A stretch of DNA of 64,000 nucleotides from positions 337,445 through 401,444 of the forward strand of contig NZ_SCHN01000008.1 in assembly GCF_004120195.1 (NCBI RefSeq), written 5' to 3'. The first letter of the stretch is position 1. Each line of letters starts with the position of its first letter. A program made the translations under genes and the position numbers. The notes below the pieces were generated by a model that saw only the letters and a program-made list of their open reading frames with translations, was not told the origin of the DNA and did no database searches. This DNA comes from Enterovibrio baiacu. GTDB lineage: Bacteria; Pseudomonadota; Gammaproteobacteria; Enterobacterales; Vibrionaceae. Shown here piece after piece: positions 44,200-53,805 of this stretch.

Positions 44200-45201
44200 A
44201 TGAACAAACTAATTTTCTCTACAACACTACTGAGTACGCTCATTTCTACTTCGTCATTTGCCTTTGAGGTGTATTCCAATGACGATTCTTCTCTACTTTT
44301 AGGCGGTCGAGTCGAACCGCGTTTTAATGTTTCAGATGCCAATACCGTCGAAAAAGACGCTGATGGAAATTTTGTTACTGACGCGAACGGTGAAGGAGTT
44401 GTTGATTCAAATAAGAGTTCGTTTGATGACATTAGCCGAGCACGTATCTACATTGATGGCACAACCCGCGTCAATGAAGATGTCTCTGTGTTTGGTTTTT
44501 ACGAAGGTGAGCTGACGTCTGGTAGCTCTGAAATTGAAAACCGATACATGTACGCAGGTGTTGCGACAGGTTTTGGTGCGTTCTCTTATGGTAAACAGGA
44601 CTCTGCGCAGGTGATTCTGACAGACGTGACTGACATCATGGAAACGTTCGGGGGCAGTGCCTCAGATCTTGTGGTAGGCAACCAAGACAAGCGTGAAAAC
44701 AACTTTGTTTACGAGCTTGAAATTCCTTTTGGTGTGACAGCGACTGCGAACTACATTGCGTCTGATGAAGAGAACAATGATAGCGCGGGTCTTTCACTGA
44801 TCTATGACGATCCGATTGGCTTTGCTTTTGGTGTCGGTTATGTGGATGGAAAGCAAAATGACGTTGATGCAAACCAAATGAACGTGGTTGCTTCCTACGC
44901 CGTCGGTGATTTCTACATGGGCGGTATATACGTCTCGGGCGAAATCGACAACGTGGATGTAGATGGTTATGAAATCGCAGCCGCTTACACGCTAGACGAT
45001 TTTGTTTTCCGCTATGTTTATAACAACCGCGATGCAGACAACAAAACGAAGATTTCTGATTTCGAAGTTGATTACCACGCGATCGAAGGTGTTTACAACG
45101 TGACCAATAACTTCTTGGGTTATGCAGGTTATGAGTTCAACCGTCTTGACGGTAAGCAAAACGATGACCAGTTCCAAGCGGGTATTCGTTACAACTTCTA
45201 A
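44200..45201 (+). CDS. Gram-negative outer membrane porin
   Basis: A 333-residue porin. It has a 21-residue Sec signal peptide (ending SSFA), beta-strands in alternating pattern, FGAFSYGKQDSAQ typical of general porins, and a C-terminal Phe (GIRYNF) needed for barrel assembly. Strongly acidic loops (DANTVEKDADG, DVDANQ) suggest a cation-preferring pore (inference). It has the general layout of OmpU/OmpH porins, but an orthologue cannot be named. Confidence 0.9.
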   Translation: MNKLIFSTTLLSTLISTSSFAFEVYSNDDSSLLLGGRVEPRFNVSDANTVEKDADGNFVTDANGEGVVDSNKSSFDDISRARIYIDGTTRVNEDVSVFGFYEGELTSGSSEIENRYMYAGVATGFGAFSYGKQDSAQVILTDVTDIMETFGGSASDLVVGNQDKRENNFVYELEIPFGVTATANYIASDEENNDSAGLSLIYDDPIGFAFGVGYVDGKQNDVDANQMNVVASYAVGDFYMGGIYVSGEIDNVDVDGYEIAAAYTLDDFVFRYVYNNRDADNKTKISDFEVDYHAIEGVYNVTNNFLGYAGYEFNRLDGKQNDDQFQAGIRYNF

Positions 45202-45227
45202 CGGATAGTGACCGGATAAACATAATG

Positions 45228-45254
45228 AAAAAGGAGCCTTTAAGGCTCCTTTTT
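45228..45254. terminator. bidirectional terminator
   Basis: Stem AAGGAGCC/GGCTCCTT with a TTTAA loop, A-run before and T-run after. It lies between the porin gene and the convergent marC-like gene. Confidence 0.9.
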
Positions 45255-45295
45255 GAGTTTTGGAAGGGGGTGCTTTATTCCGCGCCTGACGCTAC

Positions 45296-45934
45296 TTAGC
45301 TGAGGCCTGGGAATAGCGCGCGCATACCATTCGCAATAAATTCAATACCCAGTGCACCAAGGATTAAGCCCATGATACGGGTGATAACGTTGATACCCGT
45401 TTGACCAAGGAACTTCACAATGGAGGGACCTAGACGTAGCAATACCCAAATACCCGCGGAGAACAGGCCAATGGTGCCAATTAACCCCAAGGTATCTAAC
45501 GAACTTGGGTAGCGAGACGAATACACAATGGTTGAACTGATGGCGCCTGGTCCTGCTAGCAATGGCATTGCAAGAGGAACCACACCGATCTGTTCGCGAC
45601 TGATGGACTCTGATTGTTCTTGTTTGTTCTGTTTCACTTCGCCGAGTTTACCGCTCATCATGGTGAAGGCAATACTGACGAGCAGCATACCGCCCGCGAC
45701 GCGGAACGAATCTAGCGAGATGCTGAACAGATCCAACAGTAATTGTCCCGCTAAAAGAGAAACAATCAAGATGGCGGCAACAGCAAGGCTTGCGGTGTAA
45801 GCCGTTTTGTTCCGTTCAGCAGGATCTTGGTGTGCAGTCAAAGACACAAATATCGGCATGATGCCCAGCGGATTCACTGCGGCAAACAGACCAATGAAAA
45901 ATTGAAAAAATATTACAAGCTCGATGCTATTCAT
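45296..45934 (-). CDS. MarC family integral membrane protein (YchE-like)
   Basis: A 212-residue protein with six predicted helices and the MarC signatures NPLGIMPIFVSLTA near the start and PLAMPLLAGPGAIS in the centre. The ATG at 45934 (MNSIELVIFF) starts directly on helix 1; a longer frame adds 18 polar residues. In E. coli the paralogue ychE also lies next to adhE, so the neighbourhood is conserved. Function unknown; an early link to antibiotic resistance was not upheld for the family. Confidence 0.87.
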   Translation of the reverse strand: MNSIELVIFFQFFIGLFAAVNPLGIMPIFVSLTAHQDPAERNKTAYTASLAVAAILIVSLLAGQLLLDLFSISLDSFRVAGGMLLVSIAFTMMSGKLGEVKQNKQEQSESISREQIGVVPLAMPLLAGPGAISSTIVYSSRYPSSLDTLGLIGTIGLFSAGIWVLLRLGPSIVKFLGQTGINVITRIMGLILGALGIEFIANGMRALFPGLS

Positions 45935-46538
45935 TCCAATCACTCGATGGGTGACACGATAATCTGATTTCGATCGCAAATATCTCAATCATCGGCGCTA
46001 GTATAGCGTCGAATTATCAAATGCCAATTGCTAGATAGCGCGGGATCGTCTAGCAACGAATTTAACCAGTGATAGATTCATCGATAACAGCACGAAAAAT
46101 AAATTAAGTATATTTAAAACAGATAGATAAGATTTTTGGAAAGCTGGGGTTACACAGTTTCACCTTGAAATAAGTATGACGTGGGTCACATTAAAATAAC
46201 TTATTCAACAAATGTCACTGAAAGTCGTTATACATGTGTATGAGCCACGAAAGCAGTGTGTTACATTCCCGTGGTTTTGTTGTGGAATTTGGTCAATAAA
46301 GCCAATGATAGCCTGCGATATGTCTAGTAAATGTACAATAAACGAAAATATTTATGAAAGTTTACTACATATGATCCTGATCAATTTCCTGAGTTTGTGA
46401 AAATCTATAATCGGTTTTGAAAGTTATTTACTAAATGCTTGCCAAGGCTCACTGAGGAAGTGTGACGCTTAGGCCTCTAACAAAACGAGCATGTAGTTAC
46501 TAAATAATTTTCAAACTTTAGGTATGTAGGAGACAACT
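45935..46538. promoter_or_regulatory. long regulatory region upstream of adhE
   Basis: 604 bases between divergent genes, AT-rich, with no convincing gene. It holds an FNR-like site at 46371. AdhE of enteric bacteria is controlled by redox regulators from a similarly long leader; a Rex-like half site TTGTGAAA lies near 46395. Confidence 0.5.
46371..46384. promoter_or_regulatory. putative FNR-type binding site
   Basis: ATGATCCTGATCAA differs from the consensus TTGATnnnnATCAA at one position. It lies 155 bases upstream of the adhE start, a reasonable place for anaerobic control. Confidence 0.45.
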
Positions 46539-49241
46539 ATGCCTGTAACTAATGTAGCTGAACTCAACGCAATGGTTGAGCGCGTAAAAAAAGCGCAGAA
46601 AGAATTTGCAACTTACTCACAAGAGCAAGTTGATAAGATTTTCCGTGCTGCTTCTCTAGCTGCTAACAACGCCCGTATTCCTCTGGCACAACAAGCTGTC
46701 GAAGAATCTGGCATGGGTATTGTCGAAGACAAGGTTATTAAAAACCACTTCGCTTCTGAATTTATCTACAACAAATACAAAGACGAAAAAACCTGCGGCA
46801 TTTTGGAAGAGAACGACGAGTTCGGTACTTTCACTATCGCTGAACCTGTAGGTATCATCTGCGGTATCGTTCCAACCACCAACCCAACCTCAACGGCTAT
46901 CTTCAAATCTCTTATCTCTTTGAAGACGCGTAACGGTATTATCTTCTCGCCACACCCACGTGCTAAAAACTCAACGAACGACGCTGCGAAGCTGGTTCTT
47001 GACGCTGCCGTTGCTGCTGGCGCACCAAAAGACATCATCGGTTGGATCGACGAACCATCTGTAGAATTGTCTAACCTTCTTATGAAGCACGATGACATCA
47101 ACCTTATCCTTGCAACTGGTGGTCCAGGCATGGTTAAAGCGGCTTACTCTTCAGGTAAACCTGCTATCGGTGTAGGCGCAGGTAACGTGCCAGTTGTTAT
47201 CGATGAAACGGCTGACGTGAAACGCGCAGTAGCTTCTATCCTGATGTCTAAAACGTTCGATAACGGTGTTGTGTGTGCTTCTGAGCAAGCGGCAATCGTT
47301 GTTGATTCTGTTTACGACGAAGTGAAAGCACGTTTTGCTTCTCACAAAGGTCACGTACTAAGCAAAGACGACGCAGCGAAAGTACGTAAAGTACTGCTTA
47401 TCGATGGCGCGCTTAACGCGAAAATCGTTGGTCAGCCAGCGGTTAAGATTGCTGAAATGGCAGGCGTAACAGTACCTGCAGACACCAAAGTACTTATCGG
47501 TGAAGGTCTAGGTAAAGTGTCTTATGACGATGAATTCGCGCATGAGAAACTGTCTCCAACCCTAGGTCTGTTCCGCGCTGATGATTTCGAAGATGCCGTT
47601 GCTCAAGCAGTGACCATGGTTGAAATCGGCGGTATCGGTCACACTTCTGGCCTATACACTGACCAAGACGTTAATGCAGACCGCATCCGTTACTTCGGCG
47701 ACAAGCTGAAAACAGCACGTATTCTTGTCAACATCCCAACCACTCACGGTGGTATCGGTGACCTGTACAACTTCAACGTTGCACCATCACTGACATTGGG
47801 TTGTGGTTCATGGGGTGGTAACTCTATCTCTGAGAACGTAGGTCCTAAGCACCTTATCAACAAGAAGACTGTAGCGAAGCGAGCTGAAAACATGCTGTGG
47901 CACAAACTACCTAAATCTATCTACTTCCGCCGTGGTAGCCTGCCAATCGCACTGAGCGATTTGGAAGGTAAAAAACGCGCGATGATCGTGACTGACCGCT
48001 TCCTGTTCAACAACGGTTACTCTGACGAAGTTGTTGCCTTGCTGAAAGCACAAGGCATGGAAGTGCAAACCTTCTTCGAAGTAGAAGCAGACCCAACACT
48101 GTCTGTTGTAGAGAAAGGTGCTGCTGCAATGCAGAGCTTCCAACCTGATGTAATCATCGCACTGGGCGGCGGTTCACCGATGGATGCAGCGAAAATCATG
48201 TGGGTAATGTACGAGCACCCAGAAACGCATTTCGAAGAACTGGCAATGCGCTTCATGGACATCCGTAAACGTATCTACAAATTCCCTAAAATGGGTAAAA
48301 AAGCAGAATTGGTATGTATCACTACCACGTCTGGTACAGGTTCAGAAGTGACGCCTTTCGCGGTTGTTACTGACGACAAGACCGGTGCGAAATACCCACT
48401 GGCTGACTACGAATTGACACCACAAATGGCAATCGTAGATGCAAACCTAGTGATGAACATGCCTAAGTCGCTAACCGCATTCGGTGGTTACGATGCAGTG
48501 ACTCACGCACTAGAAGCATACGTCTCTGTTCTTGCAAACGAGTACTCTGATGGTCAAGCGCTTCAAGCTCTGAAGATGCTGAAAGAATACCTACCATCAA
48601 GCTACGCGAACGGTGCTAAAGACCCAATCGCACGTGAGAAAGTACACAACGCAGCGACCATCGCAGGTATCGCGTTTGCTAACGCATTCCTAGGAGTATG
48701 TCACTCAATGGCGCACAAAATCGGTGCTGAGTTCCACCTACCGCACGGTCTGGCGAACGCACTATTGATTTCTAACGTGGTTCGTTACAACGCGAATGAC
48801 AACCCAACGAAGCAAACAGCATTCTCTCAGTACGACCGTCCACAAGCACGTCGTCGTTACGCAGAAGTGGCTGAGCACTTGGGCCTAGCACAAATCGGTG
48901 ACAGCACTGCACAGAAAATCGAGCGTCTACTTGCTTGGTTGGAAGAGCTGAAAACAAACCTAGATATCCCATTGTCTATCCAAGCGGCGGGTGTGTCTGA
49001 GTCTGATTTCCTTGCGAAACTGGATGAGCTAGCAGTAGAAGCATTCGATGACCAATGTACTGGTGCAAACCCACGCTACCCATTGATCACCGAACTGAAA
49101 GAAGTACTGGTTGCTTCTTACTACGGTAACGCGTTTGTTGAAGGTGAAACGTTCGAAGGTACAACTGTTATCAAGAAGAAAGCAGACCAAGAAGCCGCGA
49201 AACCAGCAGCAAAAACAAAGAAAGAAGCAGCTAAAGCGTAA
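46539..49241 (+). CDS. adhE: bifunctional acetaldehyde-CoA / alcohol dehydrogenase
   Basis: A 900-residue fermentative enzyme that converts acetyl-CoA to acetaldehyde and then ethanol. Residues 1-440 form the aldehyde dehydrogenase domain (catalytic Cys in NGVVCASEQAAIVV). Residues 450-870 are the iron-dependent alcohol dehydrogenase (GGGSPMDAAK; iron-ligand histidines in FGGYDAVTHALEAY, GVCHSMAHKIGA and LPHGLANA). The tail is Lys/Ala-rich. TAGGAGA precedes the ATG. Codon use is strongly biased to preferred codons, which suggests high expression. Confidence 0.97.
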   Translation: MPVTNVAELNAMVERVKKAQKEFATYSQEQVDKIFRAASLAANNARIPLAQQAVEESGMGIVEDKVIKNHFASEFIYNKYKDEKTCGILEENDEFGTFTIAEPVGIICGIVPTTNPTSTAIFKSLISLKTRNGIIFSPHPRAKNSTNDAAKLVLDAAVAAGAPKDIIGWIDEPSVELSNLLMKHDDINLILATGGPGMVKAAYSSGKPAIGVGAGNVPVVIDETADVKRAVASILMSKTFDNGVVCASEQAAIVVDSVYDEVKARFASHKGHVLSKDDAAKVRKVLLIDGALNAKIVGQPAVKIAEMAGVTVPADTKVLIGEGLGKVSYDDEFAHEKLSPTLGLFRADDFEDAVAQAVTMVEIGGIGHTSGLYTDQDVNADRIRYFGDKLKTARILVNIPTTHGGIGDLYNFNVAPSLTLGCGSWGGNSISENVGPKHLINKKTVAKRAENMLWHKLPKSIYFRRGSLPIALSDLEGKKRAMIVTDRFLFNNGYSDEVVALLKAQGMEVQTFFEVEADPTLSVVEKGAAAMQSFQPDVIIALGGGSPMDAAKIMWVMYEHPETHFEELAMRFMDIRKRIYKFPKMGKKAELVCITTTSGTGSEVTPFAVVTDDKTGAKYPLADYELTPQMAIVDANLVMNMPKSLTAFGGYDAVTHALEAYVSVLANEYSDGQALQALKMLKEYLPSSYANGAKDPIAREKVHNAATIAGIAFANAFLGVCHSMAHKIGAEFHLPHGLANALLISNVVRYNANDNPTKQTAFSQYDRPQARRRYAEVAEHLGLAQIGDSTAQKIERLLAWLEELKTNLDIPLSIQAAGVSESDFLAKLDELAVEAFDDQCTGANPRYPLITELKEVLVASYYGNAFVEGETFEGTTVIKKKADQEAAKPAAKTKKEAAKA

Positions 49242-49261
49242 TGCGATAACTGACTCTTAGA

Positions 49262-49289
49262 AAAAAGCCCGCAGATGCGGGCTTTTTTT
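49262..49289 (+). terminator. adhE terminator
   Basis: Stem AAGCCCGC/GCGGGCTT with a 4-base loop and a run of seven T, 22 bases after the adhE stop. Confidence 0.93.
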
Positions 49290-49315
49290 ATGGTTCTTTT
49301 TGGAGAATGCTTTGA

Positions 49316-49990
49316 TCAGCTAGCGGCTTCGAGAATACGTCCTGTGAAGCTGTCGTTTTCTACGATGTAAGCAGCACCGTCAATCATGTCATAGTTAATC
49401 GCAGGGTGATGATGAATCAGCCCTTTGTCGTTGTGGCGTAAACGCGGCAGCACGCCCCCAACGCGAATGTTTGCGTGCTCAAGTTCTTGCGCCCAACTTT
49501 GGGTAAGCCCTCTAATCACCGCGTTCGAACTGTCTAACGTGGCTTCTTTTTCCATATCAGTCAGCACGCCTGGAATATTCACAATCACGCCTTTGCGTCC
49601 GGTATCGAGCATATTGAAGGCTGCACCGCGGCCAAAGAGATATAAGTTGGATGCCACATCAGCAATGGTTTGATTCACGGTATCGCTGCTGGCCAGGAGA
49701 CACGGTAGGCCACCGGCTTGCCAATAGTTGATCAGAACATCAACCGCCCCCATTTCTCGGTTTACTTCCTCAAACAGATAAGAAATGTTCTCTACATTTC
49801 GACTCTCCAAGAAGAAGGAGAAACAACTGCCACCCGCCGTTAAACAGGACTCATAGGTTGCCTGAAGTTTTTGGCAATCTGTATCAACCAATGCCACGCG
49901 CGCCCTAAGTTTACAGAAATGCTCGGCCATTGCGCGACCTGTTGGTGTTCCTGCTGCTGTGATTACAATGACGGATTTGGCAATATCCAT
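49316..49990 (-). CDS. SDR-like protein lacking the catalytic residues
   Basis: A 224-residue short-chain dehydrogenase-fold protein. The cofactor region survives in altered form (VIVITAAGTPTGRAMAEHF, with GxxxGxA in place of GxxxGxG; VDVLINYWQAGG). The active-site YxxxK is replaced by LDSSN (residues 152-156) and the catalytic Ser of the preceding strand by Pro/Gly (VNIPGV). It is therefore unlikely to be an active oxidoreductase. It is convergent with adhE. The conserved length argues for a retained gene, possibly a binding protein. Confidence 0.8.
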   Translation of the reverse strand: MDIAKSVIVITAAGTPTGRAMAEHFCKLRARVALVDTDCQKLQATYESCLTAGGSCFSFFLESRNVENISYLFEEVNREMGAVDVLINYWQAGGLPCLLASSDTVNQTIADVASNLYLFGRGAAFNMLDTGRKGVIVNIPGVLTDMEKEATLDSSNAVIRGLTQSWAQELEHANIRVGGVLPRLRHNDKGLIHHHPAINYDMIDGAAYIVENDSFTGRILEAAS

Positions 49991-50257
49991 TGTCTGACCT
50001 TACTTATCTGTTTTCGACTCATCCATTGTTATACTGCTTTCATTAACAACTTATACCCAGCTTTTTAAGAGGTGGATAACAATCTTGGACCATGATCTGC
50101 GAAAGTGGTATGTAGATGTGCAAAAAAGAGTGTGCAAACTGTGTGCAAAGTTAATTTTTTAGGAAGTGATCACAGTTATGTTTTATTTGGGAATCTAGCT
50201 TGAAGCGGAAGGGTGATCGTGTTAGGTGTTTTTGGTTTGTGCTATAAAATCAAAAGG

Positions 50258-50767
50258 TTAGGCGTGAGCGCTTAGTTCTTGGTAACGCTTGGCGGTAACC
50301 AATTGATTATACAGATTTACCGGATCCAGTTCGGTAGTTGTACGGTTTTCAGCAGCTAGCTTTCTACGCTGGTGACCTGACAGATTATGATACACATCTT
50401 CGCCCAAATCATGTGTTCCAAATGCAGGAAAATGTAGCGCAGAAGGTGAAACGCAATGGTTCAGTCGCGCACTGTCGATACCTGATTGGTGAAAGGCATC
50501 TGCTTGTTTTCCACAAAGATCGTAATCGATGTCTTCCGCTGAAAGTCGAGCAGGTTCAGGAAGATTAAGCGCTTTACGCAAATCGGCGTCTGTCGATTTT
50601 TCTGGATAAGGGGGATCGATAGGGGTGGTTTCTGTTGCATCCACAGAGAGCAGCGCAAGCATCAATGCAAAATCCGAACGACGGCCTTGCGTCACAGCGT
50701 GGCTAAGCTGATCGCCTAGCTGAACATCTGTGATTAAATTGGCTTTGTCGAGTGCGTGAATTTGCAT
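50258..50767 (-). CDS. hypothetical protein
   Basis: A 169-residue soluble protein that I do not recognise. It has no signal peptide or membrane segment. The N-terminal half is helical and acidic (VQLGDQLSHAVTQGRRSDFALMLALLS), the middle rich in Pro and Asp, and the C-terminus helical (LYNQLVTAKRYQELSAHA). It lies downstream of metY in the same orientation, separated by the metY terminator. Codon use is ordinary for the region, so it is probably a true gene. Confidence 0.65.
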   Translation of the reverse strand: MQIHALDKANLITDVQLGDQLSHAVTQGRRSDFALMLALLSVDATETTPIDPPYPEKSTDADLRKALNLPEPARLSAEDIDYDLCGKQADAFHQSGIDSARLNHCVSPSALHFPAFGTHDLGEDVYHNLSGHQRRKLAAENRTTTELDPVNLYNQLVTAKRYQELSAHA

Positions 50768-50884
50768 AATTCTCTACGGTTATGTCGGATACCTTTTTTG
50801 TATCGGCATAAATGACCGTTGCTTTAGGCTTTATTTCACTCTTTTTTCATTTAGTTACGGGTGGTTAGAGAGTGTCCAACAACG

Positions 50885-50909
50885 AAAAAAGCCCGCAATG
50901 CGGGCTTTT
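50885..50909 (-). terminator. metY terminator
   Basis: Stem GCCCGC/GCGGGC with a 3-base loop, followed on the minus strand by six T, about 60 bases after the metY stop. Confidence 0.9.
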
Positions 50910-50966
50910 AGATTCGACATTCATTGTCATGTCGCTGTCACTGCAACGGATAAGTACGCTGCCGCC

Positions 50967-52235
50967 TCAAGCGTTCAGCGCTTGCTCCAAATCAGCGATA
51001 ATGTCGTCAATGTGCTCGATACCCACAGATAAACGAATCATTTCAGGTGAAACGCCCGCTTGTGCTTGCTCTTCTTCACTCAACTGACGGTGCGTGGTTG
51101 AAGCAGGGTGGCATGCCAGTGATTTTGCGTCCCCGATGTTTACCAAGCGCTTAAACAAGGCCAAGGCATCATAAAAACGCACGCCAGCGTCGTAGCCGTC
51201 TTTCATGCCGAATGAAAGAATCGCTGAAGGTTGTCCTTTCATGTATTTCTGCGCAAGGGCATGGTGCTCAGAATCTGGCAGACCTGCATAGCTCACCCAG
51301 CTTACTTTCTCGTGACCTTGAAGGTATTCCGCTACTTTCAGTGCGTTTTCAACGTGGCGTTCCATGCGCAATGACAGCGTTTCCAACCCTTGCATCAACA
51401 TAAACGCATTCATTGGAGAAAGTGCAGCACCCGTGTTTCGAAGAGGTACAGTTCGGGCACGGCCAATGAAGGCAGCATCACCGAATGCTTCGGTATACAC
51501 CACGCCGTGGTATGCCGCTTCAGGCTGGTTAAACACAGGGAATCGTGCTTTATGCTGCGCCCACGGGAATTTACCGGAATCGACAATCACGCCGCCCAGC
51601 GTTGTGCCGTGTCCACCTATGTATTTGGTGAGTGAGTGGACGACGATGTCAGCACCGTGTTCAATCGGCTTACACAGAACAGGCGTCGCAACGGTGTTAT
51701 CAACGATCACAGGCACGCCTTGTGCGTGGGCAAGTTCAGCCACTTTCGCCAAATCGATGATGTTACCCGCTGGGTTACCGATACTTTCGCAGTAAACCGC
51801 CTTTGTGTTTTCATCAATCAACGCGGCCAGGCTTTCTGGCTTGTCGTCTTTTGCAAAGCGTACTTCAATACCTTGTTTTGGCAGCATGTGCGCAAACAAG
51901 GTGTAAGTGCCGCCATAAAGCTGTGGCGTAGAAACGATGTTGTCACCAATTTCCGCCAAGGTTTGGATTGCATAATTGATTGCCGCGCTTCCCGCGCTCA
52001 CAACCAAACCTGCAATACCGCCTTCCAATGCTGCCATGCGTTGTTCAAGCACGTCATTGGTTGGGTTCATAATACGGGTATAGATGTTGCCAGGAACGGC
52101 AAGGTTAAACAGATCTGCACCGTGCTGGGCGCTGTCGAATTCATAAGCAACAGTCTGGTAGATAGGTGTCGCAACAGACTTCGTTGTCGGGTCAGTTTGA
52201 TATCCAGCGTGAATGGAGAGTGTTTCGTCTTTCAT
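50967..52235 (-). CDS. metY: O-acetylhomoserine aminocarboxypropyltransferase (sulfhydrylase)
   Basis: A 422-residue PLP enzyme of the Cys/Met metabolism family that makes homocysteine from O-acetylhomoserine and sulfide. The PLP lysine is in VVHSLTKYIGGHGTTLGG; SAGSAAINYAIQTLA and the LVNIGDAKSLACHPASTTH region fit MetY rather than MetB/MetC. Length is typical for MetY (about 425). It is transcribed alone. No clear MetJ box is seen in the upstream region. Confidence 0.9.
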   Translation of the reverse strand: MKDETLSIHAGYQTDPTTKSVATPIYQTVAYEFDSAQHGADLFNLAVPGNIYTRIMNPTNDVLEQRMAALEGGIAGLVVSAGSAAINYAIQTLAEIGDNIVSTPQLYGGTYTLFAHMLPKQGIEVRFAKDDKPESLAALIDENTKAVYCESIGNPAGNIIDLAKVAELAHAQGVPVIVDNTVATPVLCKPIEHGADIVVHSLTKYIGGHGTTLGGVIVDSGKFPWAQHKARFPVFNQPEAAYHGVVYTEAFGDAAFIGRARTVPLRNTGAALSPMNAFMLMQGLETLSLRMERHVENALKVAEYLQGHEKVSWVSYAGLPDSEHHALAQKYMKGQPSAILSFGMKDGYDAGVRFYDALALFKRLVNIGDAKSLACHPASTTHRQLSEEEQAQAGVSPEMIRLSVGIEHIDDIIADLEQALNA

Positions 52236-52347
52236 TTTTCATCCTTGTAAATGGAACCACATCAGCTCTCCACTATGGCACAAAGAAAAAAAATGTAGGT
52301 TGTTTGTGCTCAAGTTTCTCACATCGGATAACGAGCCTTTGCAATAA

Positions 52348-52401
52348 GCCCAAATAACTTGAAGACGCCGGATCCAGCAAGCACCTTCAGTTTGTTTGGG
52401 C
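52348..52401. repeat. Vibrionaceae-type intergenic palindrome
   Basis: A 54-base near-palindrome with arms GCCCAAA...TTTGGGC and inner arms ACTTGAAG...CTTCAGTTT around GACGCCGGATCCAGCAAGC. Similar sequences lie at 32014 and 19905. It lies between metY and the DUF1275 gene. Confidence 0.75.
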
Positions 52402-52410
52402 ATAAACCTA

Positions 52411-53085
52411 TTACGCCTTTGGACTGATACGTTGTCGCCACATATGCACGCGGTATACCCCAGCGAGCGCCACACAAATAAACGCGGGTGCAGCAAAAGA
52501 ATACGCGCCCATCATGGGATAAATGATGGCGCTGACTGTACCACCAAGAATGAAACCGGCAACGATGACGCAAAACAGCACCAGCTTGCGTTGGTTTAAC
52601 GGATGCCCGCGCATGAGCGCACCAAACATTAAGCCCAAGTCGGTAATGATGCCCGTGATGTGGGTGGTTCTCACAATCGCCCCGCTATAACTGGTGACGA
52701 GGGCATTTTGAATCCCGCATGCCGCGGCTGCGAAATACAGTCCATAAGCTACACCCTGCTGCATCGGGTATATCGCCGCAACGAGCAGCAAAGCTTCGAT
52801 GATCAGCAGGAAGTCATATCGACGGCCCAAGATCAGCGTGCCGTCTTTCAACACCACACCAGACAAAAATGCGCCGCCAAAGAAACCGGCTAACACACCC
52901 ATCAAGTGAACAAACTTCACGGGATTATTGTTAATGATGTCGGTGCCAATCAGTGTCGCAGTGCCTGACAGGTGGGAAATGGCCTGATGTTCAAACCCCA
53001 ATAACCCAATACCGTTCACGCAGCCCGCTGTCATCGCAAGCACAAACGCACCGTACTCAACCCATTTGGGCAGTTTGGAAATCAC
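52411..53085 (-). CDS. DUF1275 (YoaK) family membrane protein
   Basis: A 224-residue protein with about six helices and the family pattern VLAMTAGCVNGIGLLGF...SHLSGTATLIG at the N-terminus and CGIQNALVTSYSGAIVRTTHITGIITDLG in the centre. I chose the GTG at 53085, which has AAAGG 7 bases upstream; a TTG start at 53172 would add 29 residues without a ribosome site. Function of the family is unknown. Confidence 0.82.
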   Translation of the reverse strand: MISKLPKWVEYGAFVLAMTAGCVNGIGLLGFEHQAISHLSGTATLIGTDIINNNPVKFVHLMGVLAGFFGGAFLSGVVLKDGTLILGRRYDFLLIIEALLLVAAIYPMQQGVAYGLYFAAAACGIQNALVTSYSGAIVRTTHITGIITDLGLMFGALMRGHPLNQRKLVLFCVIVAGFILGGTVSAIIYPMMGAYSFAAPAFICVALAGVYRVHMWRQRISPKA

Positions 53086-53233
53086 GTAAAAACCTTTGTT
53101 GAAAATGCTAACCAGAAGGAGAGACAGCAAAGATTGCTGAAAGATCGTGAATTCTACACCAATCAAGCACAACGCGGGTGGTTGAGATCAAGACGGGTGT
53201 AGAAAGAAGTGAGAGGTGGGAAAGGTGGTGGCG

Positions 53234-53518
53234 CTAACTTTGCGGATCGATGGTCACATCACCGTGAATAACGCATTGGCACGCTAAGCGGCGCTTGTCG
53301 CCATCCAGGTCCAGCGTATCCAGCAAGTCTTGCTCGTCTTCATTTTTCGGGGAGACGTTATGCATGCCAGACACCACATCAATCAAGCAGGTTCCACATG
53401 CTGCCGAGCGACAACCAAACGGCACTTCATTGTCTCGGCTGTCTTCGAGATCAATCAAAGAGCTGTTCGCAGGAAGATCGACACTTTTTCCGGTTCGAGA
53501 GAAGGTCACTCTTGGCAT
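53234..53518 (-). CDS. 2Fe-2S plant-type ferredoxin domain protein
   Basis: A 94-residue electron carrier. Cluster ligands are C36, C41, C44 (GCRSAACGTC) and C80 (RRLACQC). It is a free-standing ferredoxin; the partner enzyme is not evident from the neighbourhood. Confidence 0.9.
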   Translation of the reverse strand: MPRVTFSRTGKSVDLPANSSLIDLEDSRDNEVPFGCRSAACGTCLIDVVSGMHNVSPKNEDEQDLLDTLDLDGDKRRLACQCVIHGDVTIDPQS

Positions 53519-53805
53519 GAATTCGATCCTTTACTGTTAAATGAAGAAAAAACGCAAAAGCGAAGCATGATTTCAAGTTGCTAATAATAAGCATAATTTA
53601 ATTTCTAAGAATTGCGCTTTAGATTATTTGTACAGATATTTGATATATTGAAGTGACAATTTATAGGCATATTGGTTTCTTATTGTACAGATGATTGCAG
53701 GCCGTTAATTCAATGGCCGCAACACAAAACGAGCGCACGGAATAAAAACCGATTCAACACATTGTGCTATTTGTTTAATGAGTAAGAAAAAAGTAAGAGG
53801 CCGTT

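Noticed and set aside
46212..46400. 62-residue plus-strand frame upstream of adhE
   Set aside because: No ribosome site, odd composition, and it covers the likely regulatory region with the FNR-like site.
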